The position numbers were made by a program, and so were the translations under genes. From Cristatella mucedo (taxonomy: Eukaryota > Bryozoa > Phylactolaemata > Cristatellidae): a stretch of DNA of 64,000 nucleotides. Under the pieces are notes generated by a model. The model was not told the origin of the DNA, did no database searches, and was given only the letters and a program-made list of their open reading frames with translations. Shown here piece after piece: positions 48,023-59,849 of the stretch (position 1 is the stretch's first letter; each line of letters starts with the position of its first letter). Where the stretch lies: positions 3,807,501-3,871,500 of the forward strand of contig WPIO01000020.1 of the NCBI GenBank assembly GCA_009760855.2, read 5' to 3'.

Positions 48023-49552
48023 TGTACACGTGCTGCTGATGTATTATGCATGGCTGCCACACTCGAACTCACGCACACACTTGTCTGTTGGTGGCTGCGT
48101 GTTCTTGTGAGTTCAGCCACTGTGTGCCTCATGCTTGTGCATGTGCCGCCACGCCCCTTTCCTGTCAGGAAGCTCACAGGATGCGCATCATTGACGCGAC
48201 GTTGTTGGCTGCCGGCATGACCAATGAAATGGAGAGATGGACGCAGGCGATTCGTGAATGAAGCAAATCGAGCTGATAGACTTCCTTGAACATTCCTAGA
48301 AGCCCGACCGGCTTGGCTGAGCTGGCAGCCACCCACTGCTATGCTGGCAGGAGGGGGGGGGGTAGTGGGCAGGCAGCCGGCGCAGGATTTGAAAACGCAT
48401 GACTGATTGCTTGGCTGCCCTGTGCTGTGTCGAGTTTAAGTGTTCAAGTGTTCAAGCTGTCCGGTGTTCAAGCCACTAATTTCGATGCTGCATGACCCTG
48501 GAAGGCCACGCCATGTTACCCGAGTGCTTTTTACATGGTCCAGAATGGCTGTATGATGCTCTAAGTTGTTGGAACTGGAGCAGGGTTGCACAAAGTGGGC
48601 ACACAGTGGCTTACGTACAGAGTGGCTTACGTACAGAGCCGATTGGACAAGCTCGACAACCTCAGCATGCTTCATCTAGCAGCAGCAGCAGCTACTGCAA
48701 TGGCAGCAGCAATGGCAGCAGCAGTACTGCCGCTGCCATTGCAGACAGTCATCAGACGGTCGCTAGGTGCAGACTGTCTGGTTTGCGGTCGGCTAGCCTT
48801 GCATTGCTGCAGCAGCTGCTAATCGCTAGGACCAGCTGGAGCAGGCAATCATTTGGTCTCGGCTCTCGGCTCTTGACCTCTTTCTCTCTACCTGGTCTGC
48901 TGCACAGCACCATGCCCGCCGTTGTTATTATTGGCAGACGTGGTGGCCTGGCAATCATGAAGATATTTATTGAGCTTTATCGACTGCTTAGCCAAGGTGC
49001 TGCCACTTCTCTCGCAGGCTCACCTCTCTGAACTCTCCACTGGAGCTTGCCAAGAGCTGCGCTTAAGCTCACCAGCAGCTGTTATAGGAAGGTTAAATAA
49101 AAAGTGCCTACATGCTTCAGGACCGGATGCAAGTACACTTTTGCAGGTCTTTGGCTGCACCCAGGCCTGCCGAGAGACGCCAGGGGCTAGTAGGTTTGCC
49201 TCCAGATTTGGACATCGTTAGCTCACATTCGGATGCCAACAACACGAGTTCTTACTTCTCTCTGTCTTCATGCTATGCAAGGCTGTGGCAGCATAGCATG
49301 CATGCAGTTACTCACGAGCTGTCAGTTGGGGGGTTGGCAGCACAACCGTGCCACAGCAGCATCACCACTGCTTCGATGCACTCGAACCCTTAATTACGTG
49401 TCATTGCCGGGTGACACTGTATCATTGAGTTCATTTACATGCTCGCCATAGGGTCTGGGTTACATCGTTAGTGCAACTGGGAAACTGCTACATCAATACC
49501 AAAATGGCAGTACGGTCACTGTCGGCTGATTAATCGGCATCATTTATGTCAC
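48023..49552. other. Unassigned DNA with small hairpins
   Basis: CTGCAATGGCAGC (48695-48707) pairs with GCTGCCATTGCAG (48732-48744), and CATGCTATGC (49269-49278) with GCATAGCATG (49291-49300). The 179-codon frame at 48492-49031 spans CAG-rich DNA and has no recognisable domain. Confidence 0.45.
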
Positions 49553-49554
49553 TG

Positions 49555-49660
49555 CAGGAGAACCTTAGCAGCCATCACCGGCTTTCGGCAGGCAATAAAG
49601 GATCGTCTGCTGCTGGACTCGATTCGGGTTGCAAAGTTCGAGCATCTGACCACCTGACTG
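49555..49660 (-). mobile_element. SINE-B fragment
   Basis: Minus strand: GGATCCTTTATTGCC-like CGATCCTTTATTGCCTGCCG, preceded by CTCGAACTTTGCAACCCGAA. The match is partial. Confidence 0.45.
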
Positions 49661-50779
49661 ATCCCCAGGCTAAGCAGAGAAGCGTTGATCTAAGAGTCAC
49701 GCAATGGAACCGGCAGCACCGGTCTAGCCCCACATTCGTAGCAGAGACACCTGGAGCAGCTTTGAACGAACATCAGCATGAATGCACGGGGGGGGGGGCA
49801 GTGGAGCACGAGCGTGTAGCTGTAGTTACTACGGAAAGCCATAGATAGCATGGAGATGCTCAGAGTTTAGAGATGAGAGAGGATTTCTGGCTGAGAGCGA
49901 GAGAGCAAGCGGTAAGACGAATCGCTGCCGATGGGGAAGTGCTGCGCAGAGGCGCTTGGCCACCGCCAGCCATCTCAGAGGAGACAGGAAGGTGGTGAAT
50001 AATTCGCAAGCACTGCTCGACACTCTATGCGGCAGCTCATCTATCTTCCGACTCACGTCGGCTGCCGACGCACAAAGACGGTGCATTTATTAGGCACTCG
50101 CAGGCACACACTCACACTTACTCACGGGCTCGAGTGCACACACCGTGAGGGAGCCACAGCGACCGAACTAGGTTTGACATTTTGTTGCTCTAAGGTGCCC
50201 CTGCCCAACAAAGGGAGACCAGCGAACGGTTGACTGGCTGAATTGTCTGCGAATTGATGCCCATTGATGAGAAAGTCCTCTCCCCTCTTGCCAGCTGGGT
50301 GGTTGGCCTAAGTGCTGGCGGAAAGCCAGAGAGAAAACAAGAACCTCTTTTCAAATGTGCAAGGCTGTGGAAATCTCGGCTTCATTCGTGAATTTGACTT
50401 TTCCTTCCAGACTCTTTCTCTTGTTTACACGTGTTCACTTTTTCGATACTGGAGCTAGAATCCGGCAGGTTTCAGGTCATCGATTCATTGGTTCGTCACC
50501 TAGTAAGATTTCATTTGACCTGGTATTTGCTTTGCTTAATTTTCTGTAAATTAGTGGGTTTTGTATCATTTAAAAGTTGTATAGCTTCCCTGAGGTTTTT
50601 GACGGCTTTTTAGGCAATCGCTCCGGTTAGTGCACAAATTCCTGCTTGTCAGACAATGGCTCGCCTGCACACTTCCGAAACAACTAATGGCAGCAGTCAG
50701 CTTTCTTCTTACGAGAATAGAGCAGTGCAATGCTGAGAGGAGCCGATAACCATACTAAGTGATCACAAATGGACATTGT
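49661..50779. other. Unassigned DNA
   Basis: Poly-G at 49789. No gene recognised. Confidence 0.35.
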
Positions 50780-51135
50780 TTGCAGTCCTAAAGAAAGAAG
50801 AGACAGAGAAAGAGAGACAGAGAAAGAGAGACAGACAGACAGAGTGACAGACAGACAAACAGACAGAAAGAGAGACAGACAGAAAGAGAGACCCAACCGA
50901 CAGACAGACTGAAAGAGAGACAGACTGACTGACAAGTTAGACAGACAGGCAGGCAGATAGACAGAAAGATAAAAAGACAGACAAGCAGATAGAAAAGTCA
51001 GACAGATAGACAAGACGATAGACATTTAGATAAACAAATCAGACATATTGATATGTCAGACAGATGTACAAGTCAGACAGACAGACACAGACAGACAGAC
51101 AGACAGACAAGCAGAGAGGAAAAAAGAGAGAGATG
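50780..51135. repeat. Degenerate GACA/CAGA satellite
   Basis: About 350 bases of AGACAGAC-type units with many substitutions, the same basic motif as 45526-46370. More diverged, so older. Confidence 0.9.
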
Positions 51136-51278
51136 AGACTCCAGTGCTGATTCAACTCAATGCTAAATGGCTAAATGGCTTGCAGGGAATACATTTCCAG
51201 GTCAGAAGGCTGGAATCAAGGGGAACTGTGTGACTATTACTGAACAGTCATATCGTCGCATTATCTAATCCTTTATTG

Positions 51279-51474
51279 CAGTGGTTCTCAGCCTGTGGGT
51301 CGCAACGCCTTTGACCCCTTTGGGGTTTGAATGACCCTTTCACAGGGGTCACCTAAGACAATCGGAAAACACTCGTTTCCACACTTTGCACACAATAATT
51401 TTATGGTTGGGGGTCGCCACAACACGAGGAACTGTTTTAAAGGGTCACGGCTTTAGGAAGATTGAAAACCACTG
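51279..51474. mobile_element. hAT-type MITE resembling the SPIN/URR1 family
   Basis: A 196-bp element. Terminal inverted repeats: CAGTGGTTCTCAGCCT at the left, CAGTGGTTTTCAATCT (reverse complement) at the right. The flanks CTTTATTG (51271-51278) and TTTTATTG (51475-51482) match at 7 of 8, the duplication length of hAT elements. The interior words (ACCCTTTCACAGGGGTCACC, ATCGGAAAACAC, ATAATTTTATGGTTGGGGGT, AGGAACTGTTTTAAAGGGTC) are those I remember from the SPIN family of vertebrates and some invertebrates. No transposase, so a non-autonomous deletion copy. Confidence 0.88.
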
Positions 51475-51754
51475 TTTTATTGCCTGGGAACTGCATGTCC
51501 CTTATCAGCGACCATCTTTAGCCTGGCTCTATAGAAGAGATTTGTAAGACGTGCTGAGCTTTGATCACATCTTAGCATAAAACCATTATGTGTCATTCAT
51601 CTTGGCTGATTGATTAGGGTGCCCCACATCAGATATTGAGCGATTGGTCATTGGCTCCCTGCAGCAATCAATGAAATGGCAGTGGTAGAAAAGGTGCCAC
51701 TAGATGGAAACCGGCCAAACCACAGTATTTACTTCCAAATAGAGCTGGTGTATC

Positions 51755-52580
51755 AATATTGATAATAATAATAATAATGCACTTTATAAAGCACCCTCAG
51801 AGAACTCAATCTCTCTCTAGGCGCTTTACATTTACTGCAAAGGGAAATGCAATTGAATGGTGAGTAATGTCATGCTTCATAAACAACATGAATAACATGG
51901 TTAGGGGTGACATGCACAGGGTCAGCATGCAAAAGTGGTTAGTGGCAGCATGCACAGTGTCAGCACACATAAGCACATCAGGGACGAATCACAGGGACCC
52001 ACTAAATGCTGTCCTAAATAGGTGTGTTTTTAAGTTCTTTTTAAATGTGGTCAGGGGATGTTCTGACGCAGGTCGGGAGGGAGTTCCAGGCTTTGGGAGC
52101 ATACGAACTAAATGCACGGTCTCCAAGGGATTTGAGGTTTGCACGAGGTATTGGTAGACTGTTGGATTCCGAAAAGCGGGTGGTACGATGCTTGGCCTGA
52201 TGGGGGAGTAGATGTGAGAGATAGGCTGGAGCCAAAGAATGAAGTGACCTAAAAGTGAGCGACAAAACCTTAAAGTCAATCCGTTGCTTGACTGGGAGCC
52301 AGTGCAGGTCGGCGAGAAGTGGTGTAATGGGGCAACTGCGACGCTTACGACAGACAAACCTAGCTGCAGAGTTTTGCACCAGCTGCAATCGCCTGATCAC
52401 ACATGCCGGTAGGCCAGTAAGCAGTGAGTTGCAGAAGTCGAGATGGGATGTCACGAATGCATGGACCAACTTGGACGTGGTATCCTTATCTAAACAAGCC
52501 CGAATTTTAGCAATGTTATGTAGCTGAAAGTAGGCAAATTTGACTGTGGAGCTTATGTGGTCGGCTAATGAGAAGTCACG
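51755..52580 (-). mobile_element. LINE-1f copy J, C-terminal half and 3' end
   Basis: Minus strand. The frame 52469-52041 reads VHAFVTSHLDFCNSLLTGLP to KAWNSLPTCVRTSPDHI with no stop. Upstream pieces reach the HISSTVK region at 52560. The 3' hairpin is AAAGCGCC with GGTGCTTT (one G-U pair) and an (ATT)n end at 51760. One of the youngest copies. Confidence 0.94.
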
Positions 52581-52736
52581 TGATGAATGAATATGCTATC
52601 GGTCTTCTAAGGAATCCTCAAACACGTAGTAAACTGCATTTGAATGATTAATGTGAACTTGAGGGCATCTTTTCCTTGTTGGAATGATAACTATTACAAG
52701 CTTTATTACAAGCCACAGCTCAGCCTTGTAGGCAGG

Positions 52737-52979
52737 CAGTGGTGGAGTCAGGAATGGGCCGGTGGCAATTGCCCCTCTCCCTGAACAGAGACAGGGATGG
52801 GACAGTGACCTGGGCGTCTCCTATACTTATGCCCCCTCGACCATCACAAGAGTGAAATTATGTCCTACTTCCATTCGATGAGCTTCCATCCGAGTTGAGG
52901 TGAATAAACACTTTGATGGCTATAGCTGTTCATTACTTATGGGTCGTGCCCTTACATGAAAATCCTGGCTCAGCCCCTG
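52737..52979. mobile_element. MITE-A copy 2
   Basis: The left end CAGTGGTGGAGTCAGGA and right end (inverted) CAGGGGCTGAGCCAGGA match at 13 of 17. TTGTAGG occurs just outside both ends (52726 and 52981) but with a three-base offset, so the duplication is uncertain. The interior shares GCAATTGCCCC, CTCCTAT-CTTATGCCCCC and ATGAAAATCCT with 6047-6342. Confidence 0.6.
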
Positions 52980-53474
52980 GTTGTAGGTGATGTGTGCTAA
53001 ATGCATGTCTTCAATATGTGTCTAGAAGACCTGCTCCAGCATAACACAAAACTTAACAGTGAAACATAAGTGGATCAATTTAAATTGCCAAATAACTCAT
53101 TAATTTCTGCTGACCGTGGTGCATGTGCCAGCCTGTTACTTTAATTCTTATTAGGGAGAGCTAGCGATTATCTCTCTAATGGTAGAGCCTGAGTACTTTG
53201 CATGCAGCCGACGGCTTATATAGCTCTCTGAATGCCTAATGAAACCAGCTCAAAGGGAGGTAATTTTGCATCTATAGGTTTGATGTTTGTTAGGTCCAAT
53301 GTATATCGTTTGATCTGCAAACTCTGTAGCTGTAGAGCCTGTATCAATTTACCACTACTATCAAGCTCACCTGGGGTCCTGCTGATAATTAGTTCCGGAA
53401 AAAAGCAGGAATTCGACTTGGGGAGCACGAACGCCACCCGGGGACACACTTATTATTATTCTTTTATTATTATT
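52980..53474. other. Unassigned DNA ending in a TTA-rich tract
   Basis: Nothing recognised until CTTATTATTATTCTTTTATT at 53449, immediately before the next LINE. Confidence 0.4.
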
Positions 53475-54205
53475 ATAATTCCACGTTTAAGTTGGTCCAT
53501 GCATTCGTGGAATCCCATCTCGACTTCTGCAACTCACTGCTTACTAGCATACCGGCATGTGTGATCAGGCGATTGCAGCTGGTGCAAAACTCTGCAGCTA
53601 GGCTTGTCTGTCGTGAGCGTCGCAGTTGCCATATCACACCACTTCTCGCCGACCTGCATTGGCTACCAGTCAAGCAACGGATCGACTTCAAGATTTTGTC
53701 ACTCACTTTTAGGTCACTTCATTCTTTGGCTCCAGCCTATCTCTCACATCTACTCCCCCATCAGGCCAAGCATCGTACCACCCGCTTTTCGGAATCCAAC
53801 AGTCTACCAATACCTCGTACAAACCTCAAATCCTTTGGAGACCGTGCATTTAGTTCATATGCTCCCAAAGCCTGGAACTCCCTCCCGACCTGCGTCAGAA
53901 CATCCCCTGACCACATTTAAAAAGAACTTAAAAACACACCTATTTAGGACAGCATTTAGTGGGTCCCTGTGATTCGTCCTTGATGTGCTTATGCGTGCTG
54001 ACACTGTGCATGCTGCCACTAACCACATTTGCATGCTGACCCTGTGCATGTCACCCCTAACCGTGTTATTCATGTTGTTTATGAAGCATGATATTACTCA
54101 CCATTAAATTGCATTTCCCTTTGCACTAAATGTAAAGCGCCTAGAGAGAGATTGAGATCTCTGAGGGCGCTTTATAAAGTGCATTATTATTGTTATTATC
54201 ATTTT
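53475..54205 (+). mobile_element. LINE-1f copy K, C-terminal half and 3' end
   Basis: Starts at CCACGTTTAAGTTGGTCCAT. The frame 53492-53920 (VHAFVESHLDFCNSLLTSIP to VRTSPDHI) is uninterrupted. Like copy J it lacks the CTTGAC bases present in copy H near 42968, so J and K form a subfamily. Hairpin AAAGCGCC/GGCGCTTT, tail ATTATTATTGTTATTATC. A TTA-rich tract also borders the 5' end. Confidence 0.95.
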
Positions 54206-55892
54206 TATTCTGGCTGCTGTTGCCACGTTCCCTTGTTCGGAGGTTGCCACTGGTTGGAGGGGAAGACCTAATGTTTCTGAAGGGCTCTACATCTGTTCCT
54301 TCCTGTAGATTATATCGCTCCTGGTCCTGCCCTACTTTGTCCGATGCAGGCAGCCTGCACGATGCACGAATGGGTAGGATCTCCAAAATGAAACGGTTGT
54401 CAGATCATGGGTCAACGGAGAGTCAAGTCACTTCTAGCCTCACCGACTATTAGCGATCGCATGTAGAAGCCCCCCCCCACCCCAACCCCCCTTCTTTCCC
54501 GAGCTCTGGGTATGGTCAGCTCTGTCAGCCCATTCCGAATTAGCAACATGCAGATAGCAGCAGATCCTTTTGAGCGTCCACTCAAAAAAGCTCTGGAAAT
54601 TTATGGTGAGCTTTGCGCTGGGGCGTATTCTCAGTCCCAATTTTAGGCCTAGCAAAGAGGACTCCTGGAGGAGGGAGATCTAGGGGCTTGGGAGGTGGGA
54701 GATCGCATAGCTTAGGAGGAGAGATATCCCAAATTTGTGGAAGAATGAGATCTCGGCCTCCCCCAATCAACCTGCAAGGTGCATGCATGCCCTTGAAGTA
54801 GCCGGCTGAGTCCGGAAATTTCAAACAGCTGACAAACCGAAGGCCGTCTGCCGTGGTAGCAGATATTGACAAATCTTGCCTCCGGCAGCAACTGAGCTGC
54901 AGGCTCTGGTTTTGCGGTCCTCTGCTCAACTGACTGAGTTATCGAGATCAGCGTTCCACAGTAGCCAGCACATTGCTTGAGGCCTCGACTTTAAAATGTT
55001 CACTCTCACGTTCGAGCTGAATCGTGAAGTATTGCACAGAGAATAAAAAAAGTCGTCACGTGACCAGCACAGTGTCCAGCTAACTGCCACAGCCAAGGAA
55101 ACCCAGCAAGAGGCTTAAGGGGAGGCCAGCGTGTGTCTATCTCCACTCGGACACAGCAGATGTGATGATCCCGAAGACAATCGATTGGCTACGATCGGCG
55201 GCGCTACACGAGCTGATTATTTCAGTGCCCGTGCCTGGCCAGCTTAAGATAACAAGATTGCAGGTGTTCAGCGAATGCTTTTTGGGCACCTTGCCATTTC
55301 CATTGACGAGTCCGGCATTTTTTTCCGGTGGCAGCAGCCAGGTGCAAGCCAGGTGCTTATTAATTCCGTGCTCCTCCTCCGAGCGCTCAGTCCGAGCAGG
55401 AGAGCTGCTGCTGCCGGGCAGCAGCTGTTGATATGAAGGGCATGCTGAGTGGCTGAAGACCGACACGATTTCGGCTTATGGCAAGCTGTCGAAACAATAA
55501 GCTCCGTTGGATCGTCGACTTAGCCGACATACCGAAGGATAGATCTACCCTCCAGGCGCTTCTGCCACCCTGCGGCTCTGCTTCGATGTACCGTTAGAGT
55601 TCCGAGAGGCAAAGGCAGCTTGAAAAGGCGTCAGCACCATACAATGAGCTGCCTGGATCATTTTTCGATAAGATTGAGCCTCTCTTTTGCAGCCAGACCC
55701 GAGAAGCAACACCGGGCGGCTTGAAGCATGAGCCACTGCTGATGTGCCATCTTGTACCTCGATGGTGCCATTGTCTGAAAGCTAAGTCAAGACAAGCTTG
55801 CTGCTCCTTTAACTACTCGTGGTAGCCCGGTGCCCGGCGATGAGGACTGGAATGCCGTCTGAAAGTGTCAAGCTGACAGAAGCTTCTGGAAC
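54206..55892. other. Unassigned DNA
   Basis: Poly-C at 54470. Short GGAGGTGGGAGAT-type repeats at 54665-54720. No gene recognised. Confidence 0.35.
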
Positions 55893-56042
55893 TTAGCACA
55901 GGGCAGCCCAGCGCCCACTCTTTTCACGACTCGGGTCGTGGGTTTGAGTCTTACATGCAATCCGTTATTGCCAGTTTCAGGAAGGGATGAAAGCCGCCAA
56001 GGCTCGTCAGGCTTTCTGTATAAATAAGGCTGTTTAATCAGC
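55893..56042 (+). mobile_element. SINE-B copy
   Basis: B box GGGTTTGAGTC, then CCGTTATTGCCAGTTTCAGG and the end AAGGCTGTTTAATCAGCC, which forms a 5-bp terminal stem (GGCTG/CAGCC). Confidence 0.72.
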
Positions 56043-56190
56043 CAATCTGACTTCCTCTGTCTTAGCTCAGGAGTGGCATTGCACTCACACTTCCCCATTA
56101 AGGGTTCGAGCCTTCATTTTTCTGCCACAGCCACTGATACTCTCCTATCGCTATATAAACGATGCTGCTAAATCAGTCGATCTATACTTT
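56043..56190 (+). mobile_element. SINE-B copy in tandem with the previous one
   Basis: B box GGGTTCGAGCC at 56102, then CTGCCACAGCCACTGATACT and the end GATGCTGCTAAATCAGTC. Same orientation and directly adjacent. Confidence 0.65.
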
Positions 56191-56404
56191 TATATTTTTG
56201 CTTCTTGGCACTAGTAGCCAAACGAACCAACTGGCTCTGTCGAGGAAGCCGAATAAAATCCATTCGGACGTCGAGAATTCTCTTTGTAAACTAAACTCTA
56301 ACCTAACCTCTAACTTCTCTGATGCTGCTTAAAGCGATTTCATACCTGGTTCCCCGTAGAGCATCCGAGCTCCGACAATGCACCCGGGATTATGTCAAGG
56401 AATA

Positions 56405-56535
56405 ATAAATTAATCTTAGCTGATTAAACAGCCTTTTTTGTATAGTGACAGAAGAGCCTTTACGGCTATCACCACCGCTTGTAGTGGTGATAAAGAATCG
56501 CCCACCACAGGAATTGAAAGCAACCACCTTACCTA
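56405..56535 (-). mobile_element. SINE-B copy
   Basis: Minus strand: CTTTATCACCACTACAAGCG, GGCTCTTCTGTCACT and the end AGGCTGTTTAATCAGC, followed by a TTTATTATTCC tail. Confidence 0.72.
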
Positions 56536-56754
56536 GTGTGCCATCACGGCTCACCAAGGAATGCGCTCAGCCACGACCCTTTGGGCTAGCCGATCATTTT
56601 TATAGGGTGTCCAACGACTTTCGCAATGGGGTGGGTTAGTATAGTAGGGGCTGCGAGGTGCACTGGCCTCGTTCGACGGGCCTACACCCGGAACAAAATC
56701 ACAAAAGCAAACAAAGCAGCGAAAGGCTTGAAGCCTTGATTCGCTTTGAGCCGT

Positions 56755-57016
<262 letters not shown>

Positions 57017-57280
57017 GTGTGTGTGATGACGCAGCGCTGCTTCTACTGATGCGAGGCTGCTAGCAGGCTGCTTCTCGAAGGTTCTAGAGCCTCCATCTGG
57101 CTGGATCTTCGGTGTCGGCAGCTGCTGCAGATCTAGAGCAGCATAAGAAGAAGAAGCGTTGGAATGGAGGCCACTACGATCGACCGGTCGCGTCGCCTCG
57201 CGTCGCAGAAGGTTACAGTGATCAACCCACGTTACCATGATCGGTGGAGCAACTATCCTGGTTCGATGGGCGTTCTGGGG

Positions 57281-57362
57281 CTGCCGCCACCTGCCTGCAC
57301 GGCTGCTGACCTCTGCTGCCGAGCGTCAGGCAGGTGGCGGCAGCAGAGGTCAGCAGCCGTGC
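57281..57362. repeat. Circularly permuted inverted repeat
   Basis: Arm A (57281-57297, CTGCCGCCACCTGCCTG) pairs with 57327-57343. Arm B (57297-57320) pairs with 57339-57362. All pairs are exact. The order is A-B-spacer-A'-B', not the A-B-B'-A' of a simple hairpin, so the two halves are permuted inverted copies and could form an H-type pseudoknot in RNA. Confidence 0.9.
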
Positions 57363-58189
57363 AGACACTACCGGTGTGAGAGAGTACAAGGGCAACACCT
57401 AATTTGAAGTGGGAACTTGGATTTCCGAGGCTCTGCACCGGATGCACCGTTTGTCTCGGTGCACATGGCAAGTGTAGCCGTGCTCATGGTAAATGTAGCA
57501 GCGATCGGCTAATTGGGCACAGCGAATTGATAGGGAGCTGCAGGTCGACCGCATTCGGGCTCTTCTGAGAATTCTCCTTAATTGGGAATGGTCAACCCCC
57601 CCTTCCCCCCATAATCTTGCTGCTGGGCACCTTGCCAACACCGACAAAGGACGGTGAGTAATGTCAATACGAAATCCCCCCACCCAGGAAAGAGCGAGAC
57701 CAAAGAGCTCCTTACTGGAGGGATCCAATCAAATTAGCCTACAGATGATGAGCAGGATTGCCAGCCAGCCATCTGCGGTGCTTCAGTGGGCTGTCGGCCG
57801 CACCTAGCGCCATACAATCCATTCATGGCGTAAGCACGGCTGGACGTGGGATGGTGTATCCAGATTACTCCCTCCCACCCAGGCAGCGTGGCTAGGCTTC
57901 GACTGAGTCAGCCGGAGCTCAAATTAATGCGGCTAGACCTGTAATTGCCAGGCGGAGGAGAGCAATCTGCTCGCCAGCATGGTTCTCATTTGGTGCGAAT
58001 AGCAAGCCTGCCCTGCTGTGTTTAGTCCAAGGCTTAGGCTAACAGGAAATTGCACTCTGCTCGGGATAAATCGATCTCAGCCCAAGCTCTTCTCCGGATG
58101 CCATCAAGCTATGCTGTCCAGCCGAACTCGGCCCAGAGGCAAGTGTAGTCGGCAAAGAAAGAAAGAGAGAGGCAGACAGACCGACAGAC
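57363..58189. other. Unassigned DNA
   Basis: No recognised gene or repeat. Confidence 0.35.
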
Positions 58190-58400
<211 letters not shown>

Positions 58401-59849
58401 CAGAGAAACGTAGACAGTGAGAGACAGAGAGGTCGAGGAATAACACACTAACAAGCGATACAAAACTAGATCGGTCTGAATTGAATACTCATGTTGAAAT
58501 GGTATGTGCTACTGTCACAAATCAGTTTATATATTGTTATTTAAACAGATGTAAGTTGCCTAGAAACAGGTCTGGTGCCTTTGCATTTCTATAGAAATGT
58601 AGTATTGTTAATACTAATATTATTGCAGTAGTGTTCAGTCGTTCCGCCCCACTCTACGCTTAGACTTTCGCAGCTTCACTCTATCGCGATCTTTTCGAAA
58701 ATACATTCGTTAAAAAGTTTATCTAGATAGTGAAAATGGTATTGCACGCTTGGTTGTCTGAGTCAATTATACACCCATCTATCACAATTAAAATTACTCA
58801 GCATAAGGACTGTAGGCCTATGTATTCGAGCACACACCCCCTCCCCCGCAGATCCTCCAAAGCCAGGCATGCAGCCACTCGATCAATCCTTGTGTGTGGG
58901 CAAGAACAAAAATCCGAAATTCGCTTTCATCACTTCATCATCGAACAAAATGCACTATTTCATAAGTTTAGTAGTTGTGTGTAGGAACTGTGTGTGTGTG
59001 CGTGCGCGAGCGCGTGCTCGCGTGTAAAATTAAATGCCCAATAATAATAATAATAATAATAATATGATATTTGGTAGCGTCTACTATGTCTTATTTTCTT
59101 TGATTTTGTCTAATATATTGGGTAATACGAGTGTAGTGGTAACTAAACGGGTGCGTTTTCATGTTCAGAAGGCTCCAATAACATTAAAAATGTATTAAGA
59201 GGGTCATGAACAGGTTTTCAAATGCTCTAACTACAAAAATATCGGTTTATAAATAAATAATCCTACTTCGCGGAAATTCACCTATGTCGGTAGAGTCTAG
59301 GGCTAATTCACCGAGATAAATGAGGGACGACTGCATAACGTTGAGACAACAAGCAATATGCCCGGTGAACCACTTGTAGGTCACTTTCTGCTGGAAAAGG
59401 GGCCAACGACTTCTGCCACCATTCGCCAGCAGCCCAGCACGACACGCTATTCTGTCTTTCTAATTCAACAGGATATTTTCGGGATGTCACAGTGCTTTTC
59501 GAGCGCTACTGAGAGTCGATCGAACATTTTATTTGGGGAACTCATGCTATGCTACTAAAGTACCACTGACTATGTCAACCCTTAAATAAGTTAGGTTTAT
59601 TAGTCCATTTGTCCCGGTTTTCCATTTGTCAATTTTCAGTCCCTTACGTCTGTCACATTTACATTGTGGCCGTCGGGATTTTAATATAGACAAGCAACGG
59701 AGGGGATAGAGCAACAAGGAGTGTCAAAGAGGGGAATTAACTAATTTGCATGTGAAGCTGCAGCATGTGCTTTCCTTGTTAACACAGTAGAATAATATGC
59801 TGTCGCTTAAAACACTTAAACGGGTTAGAACTCATAAGGGTGTTTCAGA
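58401..59849. other. Unassigned DNA with (AAT)n
   Basis: (AAT)n of eight units at 59041-59065 may be a bare LINE tail on the minus strand, but the hairpin is not visible next to it. An alternating GTGCGCGAGCGCG stretch lies at 58990-59022. Confidence 0.45.

Noticed and set aside
48492-49031. 179-codon Ser-rich frame
   Set aside because: It crosses CAG repeats and a stem-forming segment; composition follows the repeats.
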